Shown one piece after another: positions 41,820-50,097 of a stretch of DNA of 64,000 nucleotides. Position numbers and translations under genes: made by a program. The notes under the pieces were generated by a model. That model was not told the DNA's origin. It saw nothing but the letters and a program-made list of their open reading frames with translations, and made no database searches. Numbering within the stretch: position 1 is the first letter of the stretch; every line of letters starts with the position of its first letter. Location of the stretch: contig JALHCK010000001.1 in the NCBI GenBank assembly GCA_022841205.1, positions 124,001 through 188,000 of the forward strand, given 5' to 3'. This DNA is from Methanomicrobiales archaeon. Its GTDB lineage: Archaea > Halobacteriota > Methanomicrobia > Methanomicrobiales > Methanospirillaceae.

Positions 41820-42824
41820 ATGTTTGAAGGGCTCCGTGAAAAACTGCAGAAGATAACCACCGGGCTGGAAAAGAATATCGCCACAGCTTCAGCAGAGCCT
41901 TCACCCGTACCTGCTGATCAGGAGAAGAAGGATACTTCCCTCCTTGGCAAGGTTAAGGTCCTTATCACCGAGCGGGAGTTTGTAATCTCTGAAAAAGAGA
42001 TCGAAGAGCCGCTCTCTGAGCTTGAGATGGTTCTCCTGGAAAACGATGTTGCTCTCCCGGTTGCCGAAGAGATCATCACGCATATCCGGGCCGAGCTTTC
42101 CGGGAAACATAGGAAGATCGGAGAAAGCATCGATACCATCGTCCTGTCAGCCCTGAGATCGGCACTCCTGAATGTCCTTGGGGAAGGCTTCGATCTCGTT
42201 TCGTACATTTCAACCCACGAACGACCGGTGAAGATCCTGTTCACCGGTGTGAATGGAACCGGGAAGACCACCACCGTGGCAAAGATCGGTTCATTTCTTA
42301 AGAAAAAGGGTTTCTCGGTGGTTATCGGGGCCGGTGATACCTTCCGGGCCGGGGCAATCGAGCAGATCGATGTCCATGCCAACCGGCTCGGGATTCGGAT
42401 CATCCAGCACCAGCACGGAGCCGATCCCTCTGCTGTCCTCTTCGATGCCGTCCAGCATGCCCGGGCGCACAAGATCGACGTCGTGCTCGCAGATACTGCA
42501 GGCAGGTTCCACAACCGGGTGAACCTGATGAACCAGCTCGAGAAGATCCGGCGGATAATGAAGCCGGATCTGGTCGTGTACGTGGATGAAGCGGTGGCCG
42601 GGAATGATGCCGTGGTCCGGGCCTACGAGTTCGAAAAATCGGTAGGCGTCGATGCAGTTGTGCTGACCAAAGCCGATATGGATCCACGGGGCGGTGCGGC
42701 AATCTCGATTGCCCATACTATCGGAAAACCGCTGATGTTTCTCGGCACAGGGCAGGAGTATGACGACATCATCCCGTTCTCTCCGGGCAGGATGGTTGAC
42801 GAACTTCTCTTGGAGGGGGCCTGA
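41820..42824 (+). CDS. ftsY: Signal recognition particle receptor FtsY
   Basis: A 334-residue SRP GTPase. Acidic N-terminal helix region, N domain (EKEIEEPLSELEMVLLENDVA), then G domain with GVNGTGKTTTVAKIG (G1), DTFRAGAIEQ, LADTAGRFHNRVNLMNQL (G3) and TKADMDPRGGAA (G4), ending FLGTGQEYDDIIPF. It docks SRP-ribosome complexes at the membrane. Ends overlapping srp54 (TGATG), so both partners are made together. Confidence 0.96.
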   Translation: MFEGLREKLQKITTGLEKNIATASAEPSPVPADQEKKDTSLLGKVKVLITEREFVISEKEIEEPLSELEMVLLENDVALPVAEEIITHIRAELSGKHRKIGESIDTIVLSALRSALLNVLGEGFDLVSYISTHERPVKILFTGVNGTGKTTTVAKIGSFLKKKGFSVVIGAGDTFRAGAIEQIDVHANRLGIRIIQHQHGADPSAVLFDAVQHARAHKIDVVLADTAGRFHNRVNLMNQLEKIRRIMKPDLVVYVDEAVAGNDAVVRAYEFEKSVGVDAVVLTKADMDPRGGAAISIAHTIGKPLMFLGTGQEYDDIIPFSPGRMVDELLLEGA

Positions 42825-44143
42825 TGCTCGATCGGCTGGGAACCTCCCTCAAGGATGCCCTCAAGAAGCTTGCCGGAAAGACTGTTGTCGACCGCGCTGC
42901 TGTCGAGGAACTGGTAAAGGATCTGCAACGGGCCCTGATCCAGGCTGATGTGAACGTCAAACTGGTGATGCAGCTCTCCCAGGCTATCAAAACCCGTGCC
43001 CTTGAAGAAGAGCCGCCGAAAGGTATGGGCGTCCGGGAGCATGTGCTCCGTATCGTGTATCAGGAACTGGTCCGGCTGATGGGATCCGCCGGAGAGGTGA
43101 AGCTTGGCTCCCAGACCATCCTCATGGCCGGGCTCCAGGGGAGTGGCAAGACCACCACCACGGCAAAACTGGCCCGGTTCTTCCAGCGGAAAGGATTGAA
43201 GACTGCAGTCATTTGCGCCGATACTTTCCGCCCCGGCGCCTATGACCAGCTCTCCACGCTCTGCTCGCGGATTAACATCCCCTGTTTTGGGAACCCCCAG
43301 GAGAAGGATGCCCGGATCATTGTGAGCGAAGGGATGAAGGCTGCCGGCTCTGCCGAGGTCATCATTGTTGACACCCAGGGAAGGCATGCCCTGGAAGATG
43401 ATCTCATCCAGGAGATAATCGACCTGAACGTTCAAACCGGTGCCACCCACCGGTGGCTGGTCCTCGATGCCGCCATCGGGCAGAAGGCACGCGAGCAGGC
43501 TCACCGGTTTCACGAAGCGATCAATATCGACGGGGTCATCATCACAAAGATGGACGGGACAGCCAAGGGGGGTGGAGCACTCTCTGCTGTAACTGAGACC
43601 GGCTCCGGGATCGTCTTCATCGGCAGCGGCGAGACAATTGAAGATCTCGAACGGTTCGATCCTGATGGGTTCATCTCGCGCCTTCTCGGGATGGGGGATC
43701 TCAAGGCCCTGGTGGAGCGGGCGCAGGAATCAGTCGTAGAGGGCGAAATCGATGTCAACGCCATGATGCGGGGCAAGTTTTCGCTTCGGGATATGTACAA
43801 ACAGCTCGAAGCGGTCAACCGAATGGGCCCCCTCAAACAGATCATGAGCATGATGCCGCTCGGAAACATCGATCTTCCCGGCGATGCGGTCGATATGACC
43901 AGTGCCAAGATGTCCCGCTTCCGCATCATCATGGACTCCATGACCGGGAAGGAGCTCGATGAGCCTTCTCTTATCGGGAGCTCCCGTGTTCACCGGATAG
44001 CGCTGGGCTCGGGTTCACGCCCGGAAGAGGTCCGGGAGCTCCTCAAATATTACAAGAATATGAAACGGGCCCTCAAGGGAGTGCGGGGTGGTGCCGGGAA
44101 GTTCAACATGCAGCGCCTCATGAAGAAATTCGGCGGGATATAG
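42824..44143 (+). CDS. srp54: Signal recognition particle protein SRP54
   Basis: A 439-residue SRP GTPase with N domain, G domain (AGLQGSGKTTTTAKLA, DTFRPGAYDQL, TKMDGTAKGGGALSAV, GSGETIEDLERFDP) and the methionine-rich M domain (MMRGKFSLRDMYKQLEAVNRMGPLKQIMSMMP) that binds 7S RNA and signal peptides. The G3 box reads DTQGRH where DTAGR is usual. The 3' end MQRLMKKFGG is complete. Forms a receptor-ligand operon with ftsY. Confidence 0.96.
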   Translation: MLDRLGTSLKDALKKLAGKTVVDRAAVEELVKDLQRALIQADVNVKLVMQLSQAIKTRALEEEPPKGMGVREHVLRIVYQELVRLMGSAGEVKLGSQTILMAGLQGSGKTTTTAKLARFFQRKGLKTAVICADTFRPGAYDQLSTLCSRINIPCFGNPQEKDARIIVSEGMKAAGSAEVIIVDTQGRHALEDDLIQEIIDLNVQTGATHRWLVLDAAIGQKAREQAHRFHEAINIDGVIITKMDGTAKGGGALSAVTETGSGIVFIGSGETIEDLERFDPDGFISRLLGMGDLKALVERAQESVVEGEIDVNAMMRGKFSLRDMYKQLEAVNRMGPLKQIMSMMPLGNIDLPGDAVDMTSAKMSRFRIIMDSMTGKELDEPSLIGSSRVHRIALGSGSRPEEVRELLKYYKNMKRALKGVRGGAGKFNMQRLMKKFGGI

Positions 44144-44147
44144 CCGG

Positions 44148-44726
44148 ATGAAACGGATCTGCGTGCTTGGCCACCACGCTCCAAGTTCAGGCGAATTCTC
44201 CATTAACGACTTGGCCGGCGGTGCCGGGAGGATGGATATCCTGTGCCGGTGTATTGGTTCAGCGTTTTTTCTCTCCCATGGAATCAGGCGGGATGTTGAA
44301 GTCTTCCTCATCCTGCTCGGTCCCCCCCGACCACCGGTGACCATCCGGTTTTCCGGAGCGGAAATAAGGTCTCTTAACCCTGACGAGCGGAGTACCGGCT
44401 CGCTGATCAAGAAGGCTCTCTCCATCCCCAGGGGCGACGCCTTCAGAGAATCGGGCCCGGGAGTCGCGGTAAGGAAAGGGGGGCTTTCAAAACTACTTGT
44501 GGAACACTCGTTTGCGGTGCTTTGCGAAAACGGAGCCGATATCCGGAAGGCAGCGGTGCTTCCTGAAAATGTCATCCTCTCCGATCACCTGGACCTTACC
44601 ACAGAAGAGGAAGAGAGCGTATCCGGCTGTCCGGCCTACTCGGTTGGCCCGCTCTCGCTGCATGCGAATGCTGCAATATCACTGCTGCTCAACGAGCATG
44701 ACCGGAGGAGTGCCGGGTGGAACTGA
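44148..44726 (+). CDS. trmY: tRNA (pseudouridine54-N1)-methyltransferase
   Basis: A 192-residue SPOUT methyltransferase. FSINDLAGGAGRMDILCRC near the start, IRFSGAEIRSLNPDERS, and the SAM-knot region SVGPLSLHANAAISLL match TrmY, which methylates N1 of pseudouridine 54 in the tRNA T arm. The gene for Pus10, which makes that pseudouridine, overlaps its 3' end by 10 bases, so two successive enzymes of one modification are coupled. Confidence 0.93.
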   Translation: MKRICVLGHHAPSSGEFSINDLAGGAGRMDILCRCIGSAFFLSHGIRRDVEVFLILLGPPRPPVTIRFSGAEIRSLNPDERSTGSLIKKALSIPRGDAFRESGPGVAVRKGGLSKLLVEHSFAVLCENGADIRKAAVLPENVILSDHLDLTTEEEESVSGCPAYSVGPLSLHANAAISLLLNEHDRRSAGWN

Positions 44727-45946
44727 CGGAACTGACCGGGGCGATCCTCGCCTACGGAGAGATCTGCGATCACTGCCTGGGGAGGATGTTTGGGAAGCGC
44801 TCCTTTTCCCTTACCAATGACCAGCGCGGGATGGCCCTCCGGATCGCCTACTTTATCGCCCGGAACGAGCCTTACATGCTGCACGAGGAAACCTGTTGGA
44901 TCTGCCAGGACTTCTTTGAGGAGGTCGGCACCTGGGCGGACCGGGTTGTAGCAGCTCTCGGAGGGATCGAGTTTTCGACCTTTGCCATCGGGACCCGGAT
45001 CCCGCCCCTGATGGCCGAGGCCGAAGAGATGGTCTGGAGCGACCTTTCCCTGACGCACGCAGAACCCATCAAGTCCGAGATCAACCGGGAGGTGGGAAAA
45101 GCTGTCACCCTGCGGACTAGTAAAGATGCAGATCTCTCCCGGCCGGACGTGGTGGTGATTCTTGATCCTCTATCAGAAACAGTGGAGGTGCAGGTCAACC
45201 CTGTTTTTTTTTCCGGCAGGTACCGGAAGCTCGAGCGCGGGATCCCGCAGACCCATTGGTTTTGCCGGAACTGCCGTGGGAAAGGGTGTGAGCGGTGCGG
45301 GTTTACCGGCAAACAGTATCCCGATTCGGTCGAGGAACTGATAGGAAGACCTGTTGCCGACCTGTTCAAGGCAGAGGGGGCGGTCCTGCATGGGGCAGGC
45401 CGGGAAGATATCGATGCCCGTATGATCGGGACCGGGAGGCCGTTCGTCATGGAAGTTGTCGCGCCGCGCAGGCGAAGTTTGGATCTCCGGGCTGTTGAAC
45501 AGGCGATCAATGCGCAGGCAGCAGGAAGAGTTGAAGTGTCTCTGGGGAGCTGGTCCCGGCGGGAAGACGTGGAAACAATTAAATCGGACAAAGCGCATAA
45601 AAAATACAGGATCCTGGTCGAGATAGACGGCCCGTTATCCCACTCCGAGCTCAAATCCGCCCTCGAAGCCCTGAAAGGGGCCACAATAGAACAGCGCACC
45701 CCGCAGCGGGTCGCTCACCGGAGAGCCGATAAGATCAGGCAACGGAAGGTTCTCGATATTGGAGCGGCCGGCAAAGGAGCAGACGGGTACGTCATCGAAG
45801 TCACCAGTGAGGCAGGCCTCTACATCAAGGAGCTTATTTCCGGAGATTCCGGGAGGACCCGGCCAAGCCTCGCCGGGGTCCTGAACCGGCCCGCCCGGGT
45901 GACAGAGCTCGACGTCATTGAAGTTCGTGGCAGCGAAAAGGAGTGA
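44717..45946 (+). CDS. pus10: tRNA pseudouridine synthase Pus10
   Basis: A 409-residue enzyme forming pseudouridine 54 and 55 in archaeal tRNAs. N-terminal THUMP-like zinc domain (CDHCLGRMFGKR, CWICQDFF), a cysteine cluster CRNCRGKGCERCG in the middle, and the catalytic segment GREDIDARMIGTGRPF with the nucleophilic Asp, then RRADKIRQRKV and YIKELISGDSGRT. The start is GTG 44717 with a GGAG site. Followed by rpl21e after a 6-base gap. Confidence 0.95.
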   Translation: MELTELTGAILAYGEICDHCLGRMFGKRSFSLTNDQRGMALRIAYFIARNEPYMLHEETCWICQDFFEEVGTWADRVVAALGGIEFSTFAIGTRIPPLMAEAEEMVWSDLSLTHAEPIKSEINREVGKAVTLRTSKDADLSRPDVVVILDPLSETVEVQVNPVFFSGRYRKLERGIPQTHWFCRNCRGKGCERCGFTGKQYPDSVEELIGRPVADLFKAEGAVLHGAGREDIDARMIGTGRPFVMEVVAPRRRSLDLRAVEQAINAQAAGRVEVSLGSWSRREDVETIKSDKAHKKYRILVEIDGPLSHSELKSALEALKGATIEQRTPQRVAHRRADKIRQRKVLDIGAAGKGADGYVIEVTSEAGLYIKELISGDSGRTRPSLAGVLNRPARVTELDVIEVRGSEKE

Positions 45947-45952
45947 AGTTAC

Positions 45953-46243
45953 ATGGCACACCACAATGGACCAAGAAAGAAGACACGATACAAATTAAAG
46001 AAAGACATGAGACGACGGGGAATCCTCCCGGTCACCTCCCTTATCCAGAGGTTTGAACCCGGCCAGAAGGTCCACGTTGTTTGCGAACCGAGTATCCAGA
46101 AGGGAATGCCCCACCGTCGGTTTCACGGTAAGACCGGGACCGTGCTTGGTCAGCGGGGTCGTGCATGGGTGCTTCAGGTTCGCGATGGCGATACAGAAAA
46201 AATTGTCATCGCCAGACCGCAACATCTAAAAGCACAAAAGTAA
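45953..46243 (+). CDS. rpl21e: Ribosomal protein L21e
   Basis: A 96-residue eL21: NGPRKKTRYKLKKDMRRRG, VHVVCEPSIQKGMPHRRFHGKTG and GRAWVLQVRDGD. The start is preceded by GGAGTGA. L21e and RpoF are neighbours in many archaea, linking ribosome and polymerase synthesis. Confidence 0.96.
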   Translation: MAHHNGPRKKTRYKLKKDMRRRGILPVTSLIQRFEPGQKVHVVCEPSIQKGMPHRRFHGKTGTVLGQRGRAWVLQVRDGDTEKIVIARPQHLKAQK

Positions 46244-46266
46244 CACGTTGCAGACAGGTGAACAGC

Positions 46267-46617
46267 ATGAAGGTGAAGGCGATACGGAGCGAAGAGAAGG
46301 TAACCCTCTCCGAGATGCGGGACGTATTGGCAAACGTGGAAGCCGAACGACTGGAATCCGGAAAGGAGATGTCATATGAGCTTCGAAGGAGCATCGAACA
46401 CGCCAACATGCTCACCAAAATGCCACCGGGAAACTCCCGGGCTCTGGTCGAAGACCTCCAGAAGCTCGAGAAGATGAAACCGGATATCGCGTTCCGGATT
46501 GCCAATATCGCACCCAGGACGAGGGATGAACTGCGGGCTGTCTATGCCAAGGAAAAATTCTCCCTGACCGGGGAAGAACTTGACGAAATCCTCGAGCTGG
46601 TTGCGTCACACCTCTAG
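46267..46617 (+). CDS. rpoF: DNA-directed RNA polymerase subunit F (Rpb4)
   Basis: A 116-residue helical protein. VKAIRSEEKVTLSEMRDVL, YELRRSIEHANMLTKMP and IANIAPRTRDELRAVYAKE match archaeal Rpo4, which with RpoE forms the polymerase stalk. ATG 46267 has AGGTGA 7 bases upstream; the longer open frame from 46165 runs through rpl21e and is spurious. Confidence 0.93.
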   Translation: MKVKAIRSEEKVTLSEMRDVLANVEAERLESGKEMSYELRRSIEHANMLTKMPPGNSRALVEDLQKLEKMKPDIAFRIANIAPRTRDELRAVYAKEKFSLTGEELDEILELVASHL

Positions 46618-46625
46618 GGATCGCC

Positions 46626-47186
46626 ATGAAAACCGACAAGAAAGAGGTCAACGCCATAGTGCTCGATGTCCTCCAGATGGGGCATCCCGAGGATCCCCGT
46701 CCGGTGTTCAAGCGGGAACCAATCGTCCAGGCAATCGGGGTCAGCCAGTTCAAGCTGCTGGAGCTGGTGCCGAAATCAATGGATATCCAGATCCACGAGA
46801 ATGTCTATATCGGGGATGGTGAGAGGGACAAAATAGAGCGGGTCAAACGCCGTATCTCCTACGAGGATCTGACCCATACAGCCAAGGTTGAACTGCCGTT
46901 TGTAGTCGAGAAGCTCGTCGCAGAGAAAGAACCGGAGTTTGTCCAATTCTTCAATAAATCAATATCGATAACCCCGAAATTTCACATGCTCCACCTCCTC
47001 CCGGGCATTGGCAAGAAGCTGATGTGGGAGATCCTCGCTGAGCGGGAAAAGAAGCCATTTACTTCGTTTGCTGATATCAGCCAGAGGATCAAATCAATTC
47101 CCCATCCCGAAAAGATGGTGGTGAACCGGATCCTCAGTGAGCTTGAGGATCCGAATACAAAGTATCACGTCTTCACGTTACGATGA
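46626..47186 (+). CDS. DUF655 family RNA/DNA-associated protein
   Basis: A 186-residue protein: NAIVLDVLQMGHPEDPRP, an S1/OB-like segment (LLELVPKSMDIQIHENVYIG) and a helix-hairpin-helix region (LHLLPGIGKKLMWEILAERE, PFTSFADI). The family is conserved in archaea between rpoF and rsmA and is thought to bind nucleic acid; activity is unknown. It ends overlapping rsmA by 4 bases. Confidence 0.9.
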   Translation: MKTDKKEVNAIVLDVLQMGHPEDPRPVFKREPIVQAIGVSQFKLLELVPKSMDIQIHENVYIGDGERDKIERVKRRISYEDLTHTAKVELPFVVEKLVAEKEPEFVQFFNKSISITPKFHMLHLLPGIGKKLMWEILAEREKKPFTSFADISQRIKSIPHPEKMVVNRILSELEDPNTKYHVFTLR

Positions 47187-47953
47187 AAGCCCTGAAGGAC
47201 CAGCACTTCCTGGTCGATGAGCAGGCCATCAGAAGGATAGCCGGTACCATCGAGCTTGAGGGGCGGATGGTGCTGGAGATCGGGCCTGGAAGAGGGGCGC
47301 TCACCCGGGCGCTGCTCGATCGGGGAGCCCGTGTTAATGCCGTGGAGATCGATTCCGCACTCATCGAGGAGCTGGAAATTATCTTTCCTGATGAGATTCA
47401 GGACGGTCAGCTGATGCTCACTCACGGTGATGCCGCCCGTTGCGACCTCCCTCCATTTAAGGTGGTGGTCTCAAACCTTCCGTACTCAGCATCTTCGAAG
47501 ATCACCTTCCGGCTTCTCGATATCGGGTTTGAAGAGGCGGTCCTGATGTACCAGTCCGAGTTTGCCCGCCGCATGATCGCTCCAGCCGGGACGCCGGAGT
47601 GCGGCCGTCTCTCCATTATGGTCCAGACCTACTGCTGCGTGGAACGTTGCTTTGGCCTCCCACCCCAGTGTTTCTCCCCCAAACCGCAGGTCCGGTCAAC
47701 CGTGGTCAGGCTCATTCCCCGTGGCCCGATCTTTCCCATAGCCGATAAAAAGCGCTATGCCGATGTGGTCCGGGCCCTGTTCGCCCACCGGAGAAAGACG
47801 GTCAGAAACTGCCTCCGGAATTCCCGGGGGTTGCTTGACCCGGCTATTGCGACGCTGATGCTCAGGCGGCTCCCTGAAGATATCCTCTCTTCCCGCCCTG
47901 AGGCGCTCTTTCTGGAGGACTTCGCCAGCATCACCAACGTGGTGTCAGAGTGA
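47183..47953 (+). CDS. rsmA: 16S rRNA dimethyladenosine transferase (KsgA/Dim1)
   Basis: A 256-residue SAM-dependent methylase that dimethylates the two adenosines at the 3' end of 16S rRNA. LKDQHFLVDEQAIRRIA, EIGPGRGALTRALL (SAM loop), NAVEIDSALIEEL and the catalytic VVSNLPYSASSKI motif are intact. The C-terminal helical domain has ALFAHRRKTVRNCLR. Complete. Confidence 0.95.
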   Translation: MKALKDQHFLVDEQAIRRIAGTIELEGRMVLEIGPGRGALTRALLDRGARVNAVEIDSALIEELEIIFPDEIQDGQLMLTHGDAARCDLPPFKVVVSNLPYSASSKITFRLLDIGFEEAVLMYQSEFARRMIAPAGTPECGRLSIMVQTYCCVERCFGLPPQCFSPKPQVRSTVVRLIPRGPIFPIADKKRYADVVRALFAHRRKTVRNCLRNSRGLLDPAIATLMLRRLPEDILSSRPEALFLEDFASITNVVSE

Positions 47954-48053
47954 TATGTTCCTTTGAGATCCCTGTAATAAAAGTGCCTTCCCGCGAAAAT
48001 GACCGCCCCTGCAACCCCGTCCGGACTAAACCGGGAATGCTGACCAGGCTCCC

Positions 48054-48605
48054 ATGAACACCTCGCAAGTGTATCCAATAGAAGAGGATACACTCCTTCT
48101 CCTTAAAGCGGCCTTATCTGAATGCCGCCCGGGTGAGCGTGTCATCGAATTCGGGTGTGGCAGCGGGCATATTGCATACCACCTCTCGCAGATCGCAGAT
48201 GTCCTTGCCACGGACATCAACCCGTTTGCCGTCCGGGCTGCCCAGACACTCGGTATCGAAGTGGTCAGGGCTGACCTGTTCGCGGGGATTTGCGGGCAGT
48301 TCGATCTCATCATCTTCAACCCCCCCTACTTACCGACTGCTCCGGGCGAGCGGATGGACGACTGGCTGGAATACGCCCTTGATGGAGGGCTGGACGGAAA
48401 GGCGGTAATTGCCCGGTTCATCGAAGGTGTCGGGAGGGTGATGGCATATGGCGGCCGGTTCCTGTTGCTGGTCTCATCCCTGACCGGAGTCAGGGAAGTC
48501 ATCCGGATGATAGAAAAAGCAGGATTCTGCACTGAACAGGTGGCACAATCCAGGGTAGAGGGGGAGGAACTGGTGGTGCTTTTGGCGAAACAATGTCTTG
48601 CCTGA
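48054..48605 (+). CDS. HemK2/Mtq2-type methyltransferase
   Basis: A 183-residue Rossmann methylase. EFGCGSGHIAYHLSQ binds SAM, ATDINPFAVRAA follows, and the catalytic NPPYLPTAP motif marks N-methylation of glutamine in a release factor (HemK family) or lysine in histone-like proteins. Short form without an N-terminal helical domain, as in archaeal Mtq2. It is separated from rsmA by 100 bases, so it may have its own promoter. It is the last gene of the + strand cluster. Confidence 0.88.
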   Translation: MNTSQVYPIEEDTLLLLKAALSECRPGERVIEFGCGSGHIAYHLSQIADVLATDINPFAVRAAQTLGIEVVRADLFAGICGQFDLIIFNPPYLPTAPGERMDDWLEYALDGGLDGKAVIARFIEGVGRVMAYGGRFLLLVSSLTGVREVIRMIEKAGFCTEQVAQSRVEGEELVVLLAKQCLA

Positions 48606-49290
48606 CCCAAAGACACGTCTTTCGGGGCAATATGAGGAAGAGGATGCAAAGGCAGCGGCGAGGTGATGGTTCCCGGAACGGGGTGACATTTGTCCGTTCA
48701 GGTTGCCGGGGATCGGGGTGACCTGTGCTTTGTTGTGCCTGGGGACATCCGGCAGGGAATTGAAACAGGGCTGAGCTCCGGATGACTTATCCAGGGGATG
48801 GTCGCAACGAACAAAAAGCAAATATACAGTTCAACTACGGTTGGAAAGTTTCATGGCATGTATGTGAAACCGGGATTTTCCCTTGCACCCTGGCCCGATT
48901 ACGGCCAGGTTCGTCGGGATGGTAGTGGGTTTTCACCGTGCGCTCAATGGTTTTGACAACACTGTGGTTTCGACACACGTAAGAGTTTCAATTCTCCAGT
49001 CGGGCGGGATCTCCCTCGAATTAATACAACATCTGCTTTTAGTATAAGCACTTCACACGAATTTAAGAAAGTTTAATATGAACCGGGTACAATTCAGATT
49101 GGAGGATGATCTCTCTTATGGGTTTTCTCCTCAGAATACAACGCAATTCACTGTGCGGTAACATCATCGGGGATGGAAACGGGGGAATCCGATCCCCGCA
49201 TTTTTCAAAAAAGAAATTACATGAGCAAATCCGGAAGAGATGTTCCTTTTTCCGGTTCCCATGGTACATCTATAAGTTCATGGGAGTCCT
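48606..49290. other. 685-base stretch without a recognised gene
   Basis: Contents: two copies of CGGGGTGAC (about 48678 and 48715), a perfect 7-bp hairpin CCTGGCC/GGCCAGG at 48889-48909, AT-rich promoter-like sequence near 49059-49078 (AATTTAAGAAAGTTTAATATG), and a GGAGGATGATC ribosome-site match at 49099-49109 before a short open frame that would run antisense into trmO. No protein family or known RNA could be assigned. It might hold a small RNA or a degraded gene. Confidence 0.4.
48889..48909. repeat. Hairpin with 7-bp perfect stem
   Basis: CCTGGCC and GGCCAGG are separated by seven bases. No T-run follows on either strand, so it is not an obvious terminator; it may be part of a structured RNA. 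Confidence 0.35.
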
Positions 49291-49854
49291 TCACAGGCGG
49301 GACCTGCGTATACCCTCTTGGATTTGCTGCATCCAGGCAGGGATCCTGACTCCTTCCCGGGGATAGAATTCGCTGACGTAGGGTTTGATATCGATAACAG
49401 GACTCCCGTTGATTGCATCAAGCCCCGCCACCTCAAGGATATTTCCCCTCTTCCTGATCAGGCGGACAACAGTCGTGAGTACGGGATTTGGTCGCGCCGG
49501 ACTGCAGGTGCCAAAGATCCCTACCTCGGGCAGGTCCCTCCTCCCCATCGGGTGCACCCGTTTTAGTGAACGGCGCTCCCCGGGAACGGCATGCGCCCAG
49601 TACAGGATGACGAGATGAGAATAGTCCTCTACTCCCGCGAGGAGGTCTTCTAGGCCGTCGTAAATCACGATCTCTGAGATTTCAGCATCTTTTTTCCGGA
49701 TCTGTTCAACCATGATATCGTGCTTAACCTGCATGGTGAGTCCGTCCTCTCCGGCAACCAGGTGAGGCTCGGCTATGGCATTGTGAATCGTTCCCACAGG
49801 TTGCAGGACGATTGTGCCGGAACGTTCATGCAGGGAGTTATCAGACCTGTTCAT
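49291..49854 (-). CDS. trmO: tRNA (N6-threonylcarbamoyladenosine-37-N6)-methyltransferase, TrmO/TsaA family
   Basis: A 187-residue TsaA-like beta-barrel protein. QPVGTIHNAIAEP at the start, IVIYDGLEDLLAGVEDYSHLVILYWAH, GIFGTCSPARPNPVLTTVVRL and VAGLDAINGSPVIDIKPY are the TrmO signatures. It methylates t6A37 in certain tRNAs using SAM. GGTG precedes ATG 49854 by 7 bases. A 15-codon open frame with a stronger ribosome site overlaps this start. Confidence 0.92.
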   Translation of the reverse strand: MNRSDNSLHERSGTIVLQPVGTIHNAIAEPHLVAGEDGLTMQVKHDIMVEQIRKKDAEISEIVIYDGLEDLLAGVEDYSHLVILYWAHAVPGERRSLKRVHPMGRRDLPEVGIFGTCSPARPNPVLTTVVRLIRKRGNILEVAGLDAINGSPVIDIKPYVSEFYPREGVRIPAWMQQIQEGIRRSRL

Positions 49855-49888
49855 ATGGGAGCACCAAATACAGTGTGAAGGGTTTCAT
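49841..49888 (-). CDS. Possible 15-residue upstream ORF overlapping the trmO start
   Basis: ATG 49888 begins MKPFTLYLVLPYEQV and stops at 49841, 14 bases inside trmO in another frame. GGAG lies 7 bases before it in AAAGGAGAAGAAAT, a better site than that of trmO itself. It could couple or limit trmO translation. Short length makes chance occurrence possible. Confidence 0.3.
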   Translation of the reverse strand: MKPFTLYLVLPYEQV

Positions 49889-50097
49889 ATTTCTTCTCCT
49901 TTATTACTAAGGCACCACGAAAAGATGCAATACATTTCGTCATAACATTCAGATCTCAGATAACAAAATATTACCGAATTCACTCGGTCATGGGAACAGT
50001 AATTATATCCCTCTCTGAATTGATAACCAAGAGCAGGGCTATTCATTTCCTGCCGGGATTCCGGTCCGGGTGGCATAAACTTTTCCAGTCCTGTCTT

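Noticed and set aside
48960..49030. GTTTCAATTCTCC-like sequence resembling a CRISPR repeat end
   Set aside because: Only one copy is present and no regularly spaced repeats or cas genes occur nearby.
49106..49366. Open frame of 86 codons after a good GGAGGATGATC ribosome-site match
   Set aside because: The frame runs antisense through the end of trmO and the protein is low in family resemblance; left as part of the unexplained gap.
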